Assembly: GCA_029891385.1 (NCBI GenBank)
Contig: CM057234.1
Coordinates: forward strand, 28,382,350 to 28,446,349
DNA from: Erythroxylum novogranatense
Taxonomy: Eukaryota > Streptophyta > Magnoliopsida > Malpighiales > Erythroxylaceae
Length of the DNA: 64,000 bases
Direction: 5' to 3'
Part shown: positions 1 through 11,883 of the stretch, piece after piece
Position numbering within the stretch: position 1 is the stretch's first letter
Layout of the letters: each line of letters opens with the position of its first letter
Position numbers and translations under genes: made by a program
Notes under the pieces: generated by a model
The model's database searches: none
What the model saw: the letters and a program-made list of their open reading frames with translations, nothing else
Told to the model about the DNA's origin: nothing

Positions 1-470
1 ATCAGAGTGGAGCTTTTAATTGCTAATCCTGGAAATTTGGGTCGGATGATGTCGTTAGCACAACAGATTGAGGAAAAGAATAAAATACTGGGCCAAAACA
101 AAGTCATTGGGGGTAATAAGATACTCGGCTATGATGGGTACCAATCGTGGGATACAGCTGGTGATCATAAGAACATGGGGGTTACACCTGGAAAGGCCAC
201 TGCCACCGACAAAGGGGATGGAAACTATAAACGCCTCACTTTTAGTGAACTGCAAGATAAGAGGAGACGGGGACTTTGTTTCAAATGTGACGAGAAATTT
301 AGCCCAGGCCACCAATGCAAAAAGGTAGAGCTCCAAGTGCTGGCAGTCATGGATGACGAAACAGAACAGAAGAAGGAGTTGGAAGAGGAGGAGACCCGCA
401 TATGAAGACATAAAAGCTAGATTTTACAACTTTCACCTTGAGGACAAGGTGAAGCTGAAGGGGGGAGTAT
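1..470 (+). pseudogene. Ty3/gypsy gag fragment joined to polyprotein tail
   Basis: An open frame from 7 to 405 encodes the end of a retrotransposon gag. Its CCHC-type zinc knuckle (CFKCDEKFSPGHQCKK) is preceded by a basic stretch, KRLTFSELQDKRRRGL. In another frame, about 400-470 reads YNFHLEDKVKLKGG, which looks like the extreme C-terminus of a gypsy polyprotein (family pattern, from memory). A purine-rich tract, gctgaaggggggagta, lies just before the LTR. Protease, reverse transcriptase and integrase are absent, so an internal deletion must have joined gag to the end of pol near 395-410. The 5' part of the element lies outside the window. Non-functional remnant. Confidence 0.8.
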
Positions 471-782
471 TGTTAGAACCAGGACAACTCAGAAATAAAT
501 ATAGTAAATATATATATATATATACGTATGTGTTGTTAGTTGCGGGTGGGCTGACAACCTTATGATTGGTTGTCAGCTAACCGAATCTGTTATTCCTAAC
601 AGATTCTTAGTATAAATAAGCCATAGACATGAGGGGAAGAAAAAAATTATTGAGTATATTGTGAGTGTGAGCCATAGGCTGGAGGTTCTGGATCCTCGAA
701 ATCCAGATTATTTTGTATTCGTTTATAGAAAAATCAATAGCAACTTACATATTTTCCATACCTATTTTTTCGGATCCTATCA
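471..782 (+). repeat. 3' LTR of the gypsy remnant
   Basis: Starts TGTTAGAACC directly after a polypurine tract and appears to end at ...GGATCCTATCA. It contains a (TA)n run at 501-522 and a promoter-like TATAAATAAG at 611. About 312 bp, short for an LTR. The partner LTR is outside the window, so the right end is set only by the CA dinucleotide. Confidence 0.6.
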
Positions 783-3030
783 CTTTCCTACCACCTCATG
801 CGAAAAACTTCCACTGATACTGTCCCCTTTCATTATCTAACATGACAAAGAAGATAAGAGAAACATCAGTTCCTGTTGAGCACGTGAGTTGGGTGCTTTC
901 CTATTAAATAAGAACAGGAAATGCCTTACTAAGTTATTTTTTACCTTTGAAGGAAAGTTTGTTTTCACCATAAATGCACTGGGGTTAGGTAAAGATTATA
1001 GGGAAAAGAGTTTAATTTCCTAGGCTTATATGGAAAATCCGTGACTTTATCACCATGGACACTACTGCCAATCAATGGTTGGTCATAAACATTCAGAAAG
1101 GAAAATACACCATATAAGTAAAAGTGAATTTGATAGAACTACTTTTCGAAGATTAACTGCAATTTAGATGTCTAAGAACATAGAAAAACATAAGAGTGTG
1201 TAACTTGCAAATTTGAGTATGCTGTCCAAGTTGATGATGTCGATCGCATGCTAAACACATAGGAAAAAACACTCTTGGAGTTTGTCTTATAAGATTAATT
1301 AAATTTTGAACACCAACACAATTATCAAGTCAGGTAGCTATATTAAAATAAAGTACGCATCAATCATTCAGACACCAAATATGCATATGCAGAATTTGGG
1401 ATATTGCAATAAAAGCAAAGGCTAAACTGAAATATAGGTAGATAACTACACACATGCAGCTTATCAGGAGCAAATTTCATATACATGCTTATAGCTCAGT
1501 TCAAAACTTGTGTTCGGTATCAGATTCATAACATCACTGACTATAGTAGCAAAACTATTTGGCAACTTTCGAGCTGCAGGAGACTAGATTCATGTCATTA
1601 CTTCTACACCATCACAAGAGAAATTGTTTGATCTATGACATGGATTAAGCCGTGCAGAGTGAAATTTGCCAATGCAATCAATAAATACAAAGAAGGATCC
1701 CATGGAACAATGAAACTGCCAGCTGATCCTGGAATATTTATTCTCACACTAAGGAGCAGAATAGTAGTCTTGCAATGTTATCAGTGATGGTGCAAACTTA
1801 AAATGAAAGTACAATGAATAAATGCATAGGACTGAATCATGGCCAAGAATGTTACCGAACACAAGGAAACAAATTTTTAGGAGACCTAAACCAAAAACAG
1901 TGAAATCAAAAATGCAAATTTAACAACTGAGGTACAGTAATGTAAAAGATCTATCTAATTTCCACAATAAGAACTGTAAATAACGATCGAGATTAATAAT
2001 CTGGAAAGCACGTTGCAACTGTTCAATTAATGACTGAGGATCAGCATACAGGCCTAGGCACTTCTGTCAGGTTTATTTACAACTTTCAAGTGGAGCCTTG
2101 CCGTTAAGGATACACGGAGGCAATACTTACTTGAGATGTCACATCTCTTTGTAGTTTCCCTACTAATTTCCACGAGTAAGAGAAGGATTCAAGCCACTTA
2201 GTATGGACATTTCCAAACAATTATCATTTTTAAAAATTTTCATAGTCAAGAATAACAATCTTAGACAAATTCATAATGATTTTGTTATTATCTTCCACAT
2301 GCAAGGCTCCTTATCTGGAACAAAGGATACAGATGATCGTTTTGCTGTAAAAATCAACTGCAGTCCTTCTTAGACTTCAAGAACCCTTTTCTCCTACCAT
2401 CACTTTATCTTGAAATCGAACTGAACTTTTAATAAGAACCAAAATCTTAGAAGCTTGTGAATTGGTTTAATGAATGTGTCAAGGAAAAAATCAGAAAATA
2501 AAATTGGGGAAACTTTTTGAATTCTTCAAACTATGTCCTTTTTATCCTTGTCAACTGTGACATCATGGCCTTTTGCTGTCTCAGATAATAGTAAGTTTGC
2601 AACCTTCTCTGTCTGCTAACTTAACCAAACAAAAATAAATAAACAAGACTTCCAATTCTGTATTATTAAACTTCACCAGTGAATCCACTTATCTGCATGC
2701 CAAGTCATTGGATCGCACCATTTTAGCATCTGAAATTAAACAGGCCAAAAACCAGTTGAACGCATACTATAACCCATATCACATATAAAAAATATCAAAG
2801 AAAGAAAGACCTGTACACTCACAATAAGAGAAAAGAAAGCCCCTAGCATTGAACCACAACTAAAATTTTAGAAAGTTTTTAACAAAACGAAATCAAAGCC
2901 AATCAAACCAAGAAAATAAATTGACCATCAAGTTAAGACCAATATGGAATCAAACCACCTACTTGACCCGTTATTAGAGCCGCAAACAGGAAGACGCTTG
3001 CCTCGATACATAAGACAACGAGCCCGTCAA
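783..3030. other. Intergenic, no gene recognised
   Basis: AT-rich, with no long open frame, no recognisable domain, no tRNA and no clear transposon terminus on either strand. It could include an intron or UTR of the possible minus-strand gene start at 3042-3260, but nothing in it supports an exon. Confidence 0.5.
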
Positions 3031-3041
3031 AAAAATAAAAA

Positions 3042-3260
3042 AAGGTACGACCTTCCCTTTCAAAACGATGAAAGTGGCGAAGTACAGTGCCAGTGGAAGT
3101 GGTCATGAGGCATGCGGACGGAAGTTTATGTTCGTCTGAGAAAACCTCGATGAGACCGCCATGGTTATGACAGTCTGAGTGCTGTGGGCTTAAAAGGCTT
3201 AAGTCAAGTTAACCATCGGCCCTCATTAGGCCTGGGCTCCATTGCTGAGAAACGTTCGTA
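3042..3260 (-). other. Possible 5' end of a minus-strand gene (promoter and first exon)
   Basis: Locally GC-richer than its surroundings. On the minus strand, GGGCC/GCCCA-type motifs (3205-3235) resemble the site II/TCP-like boxes of housekeeping promoters. An ATG in good context (CCATGGCGG, 3162) opens a 19-codon frame, MAVSSRFSQTNINFRPHAS, ending at 3103. A second ATG at about 3106 opens a frame reading MTTSTGTVLRHFHRFEREGR up to a possible donor site near 3045. No downstream exons were found. It may be a severed gene 5' end or a chance composition block. Weak support. Confidence 0.2.
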
Positions 3261-3262
3261 GT

Positions 3263-4984
3263 CACCAAGAACATTCTATCTTCAATGGCGTGACGCGTGT
3301 GCCTACCCTCATCATGTTATCTAGTGAATTGACAGTGTCATGCTCCAAAAGCAAGCCTTAGCTATTCTGTGGATCAAAATCATCTTCATTCGCATAAAGC
3401 ATTGCATGCGTTATGGTTTCACAGATGTCTTTTCTTTTCGGCTTTGGACTACAAAACTCCCTTGTCAAAAGAATTTTTCTGAACAAGCGAATAGTTTTTC
3501 TAGTCAAGCATGAGTAGAATCCAATTCTTTTCTTCACAGAATTAATTAGAGGTCAAATGGCATCCTTTGATAAAGAATACAATTACATGCAACATGTTCT
3601 CAAACTAGTTTTGAGTTCTATAATCTAAGGAACTGTATGAAGTTGACAAGTGTAACCATCTTTCAGAGTGGTATCTCACTATCTTGTATGATATAATGGA
3701 AGAAGAGTTGGATTAATGATGGCGTCAACCTTCTGGACGTTCTCCATGAATATATCTTAAAGATCACACATGGATGGTCCCTAATGTATCAACGGAGTTA
3801 GGTATTATTATTATTATTATTGCCAACATCTGAGAGAAGGAAGGAATATGGGGAACTCTTTGCAAGAATATATGTTATAGTTGGAACTTAACTACAACTC
3901 TAAAAAGGAGACAAAGACACATTAAAATATCACCTTCATTTTCTTAAGATATGTACGATCTAGTTGAACACATCATCTTCAACTCTTTCTTTCTGTCATC
4001 TTAAAGTAAATATTTATTATTTATGTTAACCATCAGGACCAGTACCTGTCTTGAGTACAAGCATTTGGAATTTGGATTCGCGTTGTGGGTATAAACAATC
4101 CAGCTATTCCGAAATTGCTACTCAGTCACACGTGTTGCCAAGGTGACTCACTGAATCGCTATTTTTTAAACAACCCATTACTCTAAATGGCAATGCCATC
4201 CTAATCCTTGAAGAAGGTTCATCGCGACCATAAAATAAGAATGATTTAGCAACTTGGCACTCAACTCAACTCAACTCTCTGTTTAAAGCATGGATTTAAG
4301 GATCTTTTGTGTTCACAGGTGGCTTTTGGTCATTGGAGGACAGGCCCCTTTCAAGGGAACAACAACGACCCACTGGCTATTAAACATTAGATTTACCTTG
4401 GCAAAATCTTTCTTAAATCTTGAACATTATATTACCCATAATCTGTCTTGTTACGTCATGGATAGGATACAATAGGAGCATTATTGGTCTCAAGTCTCAT
4501 TCTGTAAGGCACGTTGGCATATATGCAAACTAAACCAATTAAGCTATTATACCGTACGTAAGGCGTAAGGCATAATAAAAAGCGACATAGAGTTAGAACA
4601 TCCGTCCAAATGAAGCGATCGTGTTCTGTGCTTACCTATTCTATTTGTTATGACAAGGTCTGTATGCATATGAAAACACCAAAACGTTGAGATAGAACAA
4701 ACAGAGCGATCACACGCCGTTCGGTCGCTAAGACTCGCACTGGCTCTTGATGGCTAGTTCTGCAAACACTTGGTCCGCGATAATTGGCTAAGAAAAACTG
4801 AGCTGGTACGCACCACGGACGAACACTTTGACTAAAAGACTACCATGCTAAGACTTGTTTAAGAGGGACGACTACTCATTAGTTTGTATATAATATTAGC
4901 GCCGATGAGATTACCATCAAAGGAGAGGAATGATGTGATGGATTCACTAGAGTCGTGAGATGGTATCCACCATGTGTGTATATG
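3263..4984. other. Intergenic; upstream region of the MYB gene
   Basis: No coding region recognised. Contains an (ATT)n microsatellite at about 3804-3822. The last few hundred bases are presumably the MYB promoter. Confidence 0.5.
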
Positions 4985-4996
4985 TATATATAAATA
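4985..4996 (+). promoter_or_regulatory. TATA box of the MYB gene
   Basis: TATATATAAATA lies about 70-80 bp upstream of the MYB start codon at 5065. That spacing is consistent with a transcription start near 5020-5030 and a 5' UTR of about 40 nt. Assigned by motif and position only. Confidence 0.55.
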
Positions 4997-5064
4997 GACT
5001 GTGTCATCTAGTTTGGAGGCAAAGGAAATAAGGTAGAGAAAGTAGAGAAACTATCAATTACGAG

Positions 5065-6189
5065 ATGATCACCTGGGCTTGGCCAGCTCCTGAGAAAGGT
5101 TGGAGAAAGGGTCCTTGGACTCCTGAAGAGGACAAGTTGCTTAGTGAATATGTGAAGTTGAATGGAGAAGGAAGATGGAGTTCTGTGGCGAGGTGTTCAG
5201 GTAATTGCTCTACTTTGAGTTATACAACAATCTAGCTAGAGAGACAGCGTTTTTAATCTCATAAACAAGAGTGATTCAGTTGTGTTGTTGCGAAAAGAAT
5301 TAGAGTTTTGAGGCAACTGTTTTAAGATTTTGGGATATTATTAGAATCGTATGTATTTTTAATCTTTTCATTAAAAGCTAATCAAGCTCTAACGTTGATA
5401 CTAGCAGGCGTGAATAGAAGTGGGAAGAGTTGTAGGCTAAGGTGGGTGAATTACCTTAGGCCTGGACTGAAGAGAGGTCAAATTACACCTCAAGAAGAAG
5501 GCATCATTATTGAGCTGCATGCACTCTGGGGTAACAAGTAATAGTCCTTCTTTCTTTCTCACCTAGCTTTTACCTTCAATATTTATAGAAGGCCTTCATC
5601 TCCGAATTGCTTTGTATATTCATGCACGGTATTAGGGTAGAAAATTGGAAAATGTTGGAGACATAAAGTAATAATAGTGCCTTCAACATGCACCAGGTGG
5701 TCGACTATCGCTAGATACTTGCCTGGGAGAACAGATAATGAGATCAAGAACTACTGGAGAACCCATTTCAAGAATAAAGACAAGTCCTCAAAGACACATG
5801 AGAAGCGAAAAAGCTCAGAATTGAAACAAAAACGAAATAATCAGCAACAAGAAGATGACAACCGACCAGAAGATGGGAAAAGGGTAGGCAGCAGTGCAAA
5901 TAATGAGAAGCTGCAGGAAGAGCACGGGAAGCAAGAACTGCACTTCATTTGCCCCATTTTGGGGGATCAAACCCTGCCTGTCATGTTTCAAGATGCTGCC
6001 CCTTGGACAGAATTAGTGGCAGAGGATGGGCTTTGGGGTGGCCTGTGGAATATAGAAAATGGCCAGGAGGGTCGTGCAGATTATAATAACACCAACTGTA
6101 ACAAGATGGCCGTGCAAAATCAAGCATCAGCCTTGGCTTTTGGGGGTGATCCAAGCACTTGTTTCTACACTGGAGGGTACATTTCTTGA
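5065..6189 (+). CDS. R2R3-MYB transcription factor (3 exons: 5065-5200, 5408-5537, 5697-6189)
   Basis: Predicted 252-aa nuclear DNA-binding protein. Exon 1 (136 nt) opens [22 protein letters not shown] introns at 5201-5407 and 5538-5696 keep the frame and sit at positions typical of R2R3-MYB genes. R2 has W18, W38 and W58 with a GKSCRLRW helix. R3 has I71 in place of the first Trp, then W90 and W109, ending [16 protein letters not shown]. The bHLH-binding signature of R3 ([DE]Lx2[RK]x3L) is not matched, since the helix reads [12 protein letters not shown], so MBW-complex partnership is unlikely. The C-terminal half is Lys/Glu/Gln-rich and then acidic/aromatic, a plausible activation region. 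The exact subgroup is unresolved; the DNA-binding domain recalls MYB27/48/59-type proteins. A CACTA transposon begins 237 bp after the stop codon (TGA, 6187-6189). Confidence 0.9.
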
Positions 6190-6425
6190 GAGTTTGATAG
6201 CGTTACATCCGTACACTGGAGGGTACGTACGGATGTTATCAATTGGTTACATATTTCCACAATCATCAACAGAAAGCTAGGGTTCAATTTATTGGCTTTT
6301 TTTTTCCCCTCCAGATCTACATCTTTATGTTATGAGTCGCCACCGTCGTCTGATGATGGTAACTCTGCTTATTGAATTATTGTTGGATTCCAATAGAGTC
6401 CTTCTGGTCACAAAAAGCTTCCATT

Positions 6426-7290
6426 CACTACAACAAAGTAGCTTTTTTACTACTTTTTTTTGGCTACAATTTAGAAATCATAGATAAAAGTCAACCTTTG
6501 AGAAAGATTTTCAAAGGATCACCTTTTGGTAACAATTTTGAAAAACATAGCTAAACACTATAACAAAGTTACCTTTTGGCAACGATAGTTAAAGGTTACA
6601 TTTTTTCAAAATCATAGCCTATTATATTAAAAACACTAAAGTGCGAGTTTTCTATTCTCTTTCGTTCTTCTTTTCTTTGCTACAAAATATATTCATAGCC
6701 AATTTGGATTCATACCAAAATGCCTTTAGCTACGAAAGAAATTTTATATCTAAAAGTCAGAGATCATATAATTGTAGTTAAAAATAGTTGAGTACGAAAA
6801 TATATTTATAGCCAAATAATTTCATTCTTCTTTTGGTTACTGAGTATATTTTCGTACACAATTGATTTTAGCTACGAATTAAATTTCATAGCTAAAAGTC
6901 TTAGATCATATAATTATTTCAATTAAAACGTTTGATTATGAAAATATATTCGTAGCTAAATGTTTTCATTCTTTTCTTTTAGCTACGAATGTATTTTGAA
7001 GTCAAATAGATTTATTTATGAAATAAATTTCATAGTTAAAGGTCACAGATTATATAATTCCATTTAAAAACATTTGGCTATGAAAATTATTCATAGCCAA
7101 ATGTTTTCATTATTGTTCTATCAGCTACGAATATGTTTTCGTAGCCAAATGGATTTAGCTACGAAAAGGAATTTGCAGCTAAAAGTCGCATAACCTATAA
7201 TGTCTTTAGCTATGGAATGATTAGCTAAAAGTGGCCACAAATATATCTTTTGTTTTCATCTTTTGGCTACGAAAATAGAATCCAAAGTTT
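6426..7290 (+). repeat. CACTA subterminal repeat array (TAGCTACGAA family)
   Basis: Well over a dozen copies of a motif close to TTTAGCTACGAAAA occur in both orientations within about 850 bp, for example TTTAGCTACGAA near 6724 and 6867, and inverted TTCGTAGCTAAA near 6948. Several pair as hairpins, as in the segment around 7119-7190. Dense short repeats in both orientations next to the terminus are the hallmark of CACTA subterminal regions, where the element's own DNA-binding protein acts (family knowledge). Confidence 0.75.
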
Positions 7291-7419
7291 CAACTACTAA
7301 AACGATGTCATTTTGTTCACTAAAAATAACATTTTTTGTTATATTGAAATCATAATTACGAATTAGTGTTTAATTTTATCTTCATCTTCCTCCTTGCGTT
7401 CCAGCAGCTGCACCAATGG

Positions 7420-8622
7420 AAGGACATTAAAGATTTTTAAGAATGTCCCATTTGTGTACATAAAGGTGGCAAGTGGATGATGGACAAGAAAAAAAGATAC
7501 TCTAAAAAATCTTAAAATATTTCCCTATTAAACCATGAATACAAAGACTTTTTATGTCAACAAAAATAGTCATATATATGATGAGGCATTAAAAAAATGC
7601 ATTGATAATAACATTATATGTCATCCAGCTGACTCAAAAGTATGGTAAGACTTTGATGGAAAGTTTTCATAGTTTGCAAAAGTTTGTCACAATTTTCAAC
7701 TTGGGCCTCTGATGGATTTAATCTATTTGATAATATGAGTACTTCTTACATCATGCGGTCGGTAATTCTTCTGTCATACAATTTACCCCTATTTGAGTAT
7801 ATGAAGGAGCCTTTTCTGTTACTTTATCTAGTTATTTTAGGACCTGTTGCTCATGGTAAAGATATCAATGTATATATGCAACCATTAATTGATGATTTAA
7901 AACATCTCTGAGAGGTTGGATTAGAAACTTATAATGTTGTTGAAGGTGAAAAATTTAGAATGCATGTGGCTGTTTTATAGACTATAAATGATTTTTTAGA
8001 TTATGACTATTTGTTTGGATGGAGTACTAAATGGTATATCACTTATCCTATGTGAAACCATCAAATTTATTCTATGAGGCTACAAAGTAAAATATGTTAT
8101 ATGGGACATCGTCGTTACTTAGAACATGGACATAGATGATGATGAAGCAAATTGTTTAATAGCAAAATAAAACATAATGAAATTCCTTTACACTTTTCTA
8201 GTGATAATGCAGTTGATAAAATATCACATTTGCAAGAGTTTACACCTGACAAGCACCTAAGTAATAGAAAGCGAAAGAGAAGTTTTCTTGATCTTAATTT
8301 GAACGAAAAACATATTTTTCAATTTACCATATTTAAAGTCTTTACTATTGAGGCATAATCTTGAAGTCATGTATATTGAAAAAAATATTTATTAAAATAT
8401 TTTAGGCGCCTTGATGAGAATTGAGGGAAAATCAAAAGACACAACTAAGGCTGTATTAGACTTGGAAGACACGAATATAAGAAAAGATTTACATTTGAAA
8501 AGAAAAGATGATTGATCATATAAGATTTCACATGTACGTTACACTACGTCAAAAAAGGAGAAATAAACTTTTTGTCAATTTCTTAAATCAGTTAAGTTTC
8601 CTAATGGGTACGTATCTAATAT
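7420..8622 (+). pseudogene. CACTA TNP2-like transposase, 5' part (degraded)
   Basis: Translating across frames recovers TNP2 landmarks in order: a CPIC...GGKW cysteine motif (about 7445), LLNHEYKDFL (about 7525), HPADSKVW (7623), SDGFNLFDNMSTSY (7708-7750), ILGPVAHGKDINVYMQPLID (7836-7895), CYMGHRR (about 8096), FTPDKHLSNRKRKR (8240-8280), MRIEGKSKDTTK...DLEDTNIRKDLHLK (8412-8500) and NFLNQ...NGY.SNI (8577-8622). Stops and frameshifts occur throughout. The frame is cut at 8622 by the solo LTR and resumes at 11884. TNP2 is the catalytic transposase of CACTA elements; this copy cannot be active. Confidence 0.8.
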
Positions 8623-11600
8623 TGTAACATCATGATACTTGAATTAAGATTAAAATAGTGTTTATTAGACATTAATGAAAAATTAGGAAGCATAATTCAC
8701 GCTTATGCATAATGTGACATACATGCACACGATATTATTGATTTTGCACATTACAATTATTTGTACATGCATTCATTGACATTTTTCAGATATAATTGAT
8801 TTATAAATATGATTAAAATGTGAATTGTGAGTTATTTACGTTAAAAATTTATTTGGAGACCATTAGCATTATTTTGAAATTTTTAGTGAATTTGAGATAC
8901 ATTTGGACTAGGACAAATGTCAAGTGGTAGGATAAATTGATACATGAAAATTTTGAATGATTTAGCCTATAATTGAGTGACATTTGACATAGTTAAATTG
9001 GTGACAAATTGATCAATCATTGCGTGACAAATGGGTTAGTAAGTAAATAACAATGGGACCAATTAATGTGTGACATGTGGACCAACAATTAGGAGATATA
9101 TGGGCTGATTAAATGATGACATTTGGTAGCTTATGGAAAGGATAAGTGGCTTACATGCATAAGGACACATGTTGAATTAATATGGTGACATCTAGCACCT
9201 TAGGTGTAAAGTTTCTGAATGTTGCTTCAACCAAGCTCATTCTTTTCCCTTCTCATCTCTCACCGTCGATTCCTTGCTCTAACTTTTACTTTGATTTTGT
9301 TGTACTATCACGTTGAACTCCTTGCCATATGTTGCATGAAGAAGCTCTCTCATGTGATTTTCTAGGCTGATGTATGATGTACTTTGGGTGTTAAAAACAC
9401 ATTACATCTATCTTGATTTTAGAAGTGCATTAGTTGCTTGGAAGGTGTCGTAATAGTTGGATATTTGGAGTTGTTCTTTGAAATTAAAAACGTAAGGGAT
9501 TTCTACACTTGATAGCATGTATTCATATAAGTTTTATGATACCTAATTTGGCCAGAAATATGTGTTATGATGTTGAACATTACGTGCTGGAAAAATAATT
9601 CTGGTTTGGCATATGTTGTTTCGGTTTTAATGTATGAAAGATAAGGATTATAGGCTGTTTATTGAGTGACTTTGGAATTGTTTCTGGATAGAATATTGTT
9701 GTGTAATTGAGGCATTAATAAGGTATAATTGAGGTGGAATTCGTGAATTTTGGTGAAGGGGGTGTTGTAAGATGTGAGTTAATTATAGTAGTTTCAGTGA
9801 ATAGGTTTCACTATACAGACATTGGTATTTTGGCCATAACTTGATCTGTAGAGTTCCAAATGAGATTATTTTTTATTCAAAATAAACTAGAAACACTTGG
9901 CTACAAATTTTAAGAAGAAATTGAATTTGAATTCTATCCTTAACAATCTTGAAATTTAGCTTGAAAGTAAGTCTTGGCTTCAGCTATAGAACTATCAGGG
10001 ACAGAAATCATATCCTATGGTTATTGAATAAATTGTATTGATGTAGGCTGAATTAGACTCAGTTGTCTTTACAAAAGTTATATATCATTTTCTTAGCTTT
10101 AAATTGGTATAAATTTTGTAATTTTTGGATATTGGAATTGAGAGATATGAGGTGTACAACTTGAATTCATGATCATGCATTAGCCAAAATTTCATATGTA
10201 CACAATTTGTGGTATTTTGAGCATAACCCATAGCATAATGAACCAAATTGAATGATCTTAGTATCATTAGAAACTTAAAACATTTTAGAACAACTTTCTA
10301 TAAGAAAATGTTATCTAATTTTGTCATTTACCCTATCAGATTAATTATGCAAAATTGATCCGTAAGTATGTTGTCAGAAAAATCTGAAATGGTCAATTAA
10401 GTTATAAAATTGATTTCACATTCATTTATTATGGTCCAAATAATAAATATACATGGTATTAATGAGGGCTTTGATATCTGAATGAATTGTTGATAAGGAT
10501 CACATTAAGATACCTCGGAATTATCATTGAACATGCATTATGCATATTTTATATAAGTAAATGTGCATAAAGGAATACATATACATTTGTGCAAAAGTAT
10601 GATATTTGTACATGTGTTTTGTATGATATAGAGGAGCTTTTTAGACGCCAGTCAGACATTGTTGGACCATCCAAGCAATAACATATTGGAGTGTACCGTG
10701 AGTTAACCTAGATGAATTTCCTAGGATTGATTTGATTTAGTTTGTTAAGCTTCCAATTATTGAACTGTTGCGAGTTGTTTCTAAATTCCAGACTTAAAGT
10801 TCGAGGAGTAAATATTTGGGATTATATTAGAAGTGCTATGATTTGTTTGATAATAATGTATGAAATGTGGATTCTCAACAAAAGTTGAATGTTGGATTTA
10901 AGTTCGAAGATTATGAAATTTTGATTGTATTATGCTATGCAAATTCTCAACGAAAGTTAAATGTCGGACTTAAGTCCGATGATTATGAAATTCTGACTGT
11001 GCTTTATAAATGATTGTGACATATGTAAATTATGAATTGATACATTTCATAAAATGCATGCTCAAATAAAGGCGTTATGATTGGAGTAGTCAGTATTAAG
11101 CGCTTGCACGTAGAGCTTTACTCCGCGGTATATAATGCAGTATGTAGAGTTATGCTCTGTGATATATGTTTCTGGCTGAGCCCAATGGGCCAGTATTTGT
11201 ATATGTGATATGTGATAGGTACTCAGTCACAACAATAATAACGAATGTGGAGTTTCATATGCATCTGTATTTGTTTATATATGTTCTAGTTCGCAAATAT
11301 TAAATGATGTGTCATGATAGTGTGAGTTTATGGAATATACATGTTCTGCATGATTAGTTGCGAAATATGTGATTTGTGTTTATGATTCTCGCGAAATCAT
11401 CAATGATAGTTCACTCATTGAGTTCGCAAAACTTATAAAAAATTACAATGTGGCTTTTCAAGTTCAAAAGAGTTATCCAATTAGACCAATCGGAGTTCAG
11501 CCATTACAAATAAGCATGAGTTAGGGATCAGTTTACACCTAAATATGTCTTTAGTAATTTTATTTTCGAATTATGTTCCCAAAAAATTTGTATTTAGTGT

Positions 11601-11883
11601 ATATGATTGAATTGGTAACAAAATGACATTATGATTGTAAGTTTTCTTTTGTATCTGAAATGGGCCCAAATGGCTATTGTAACTCTTGTGAATGGAAATG
11701 TTTTTACATAAAGTGGGCTTGATTTGATTAATGATTTCCGCATATATGTACATTGTTTAAAGAAATAAAGTTTTGTAATGAATTTTGACTGAATGATCGT
11801 TTTATCATGTCACCTTTGCGAAGTACGTACTCGGATATCACTCAAGATATCGGGTACGTGTCCTACGAGAGTGGGGTGCTACA
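8623..11883 (-). mobile_element. Solo LTR (3261 bp), gypsy-type, inserted in TNP2
   Basis: Starts TGTAACATCATG and ends GGGGTGCTACA, flanked by a perfect 5-bp target duplication AATAT (8618-8622 and 11884-11888). Removing it and one AATAT restores the TNP2 reading (..SNI / A.CCVKANEGK..), an independent check of both boundaries. No internal retroviral genes are present, so this is a solo LTR left by LTR-LTR recombination. The minus-strand orientation, with an end reading TGTAGCACCCCACTCTCG, is inferred from the usual TGTAGCACCC start of such LTRs. The length suits long-LTR gypsy lineages such as Tekay/Del, but the family is not proven. A related LTR end occurs at 43129. Confidence 0.85.
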
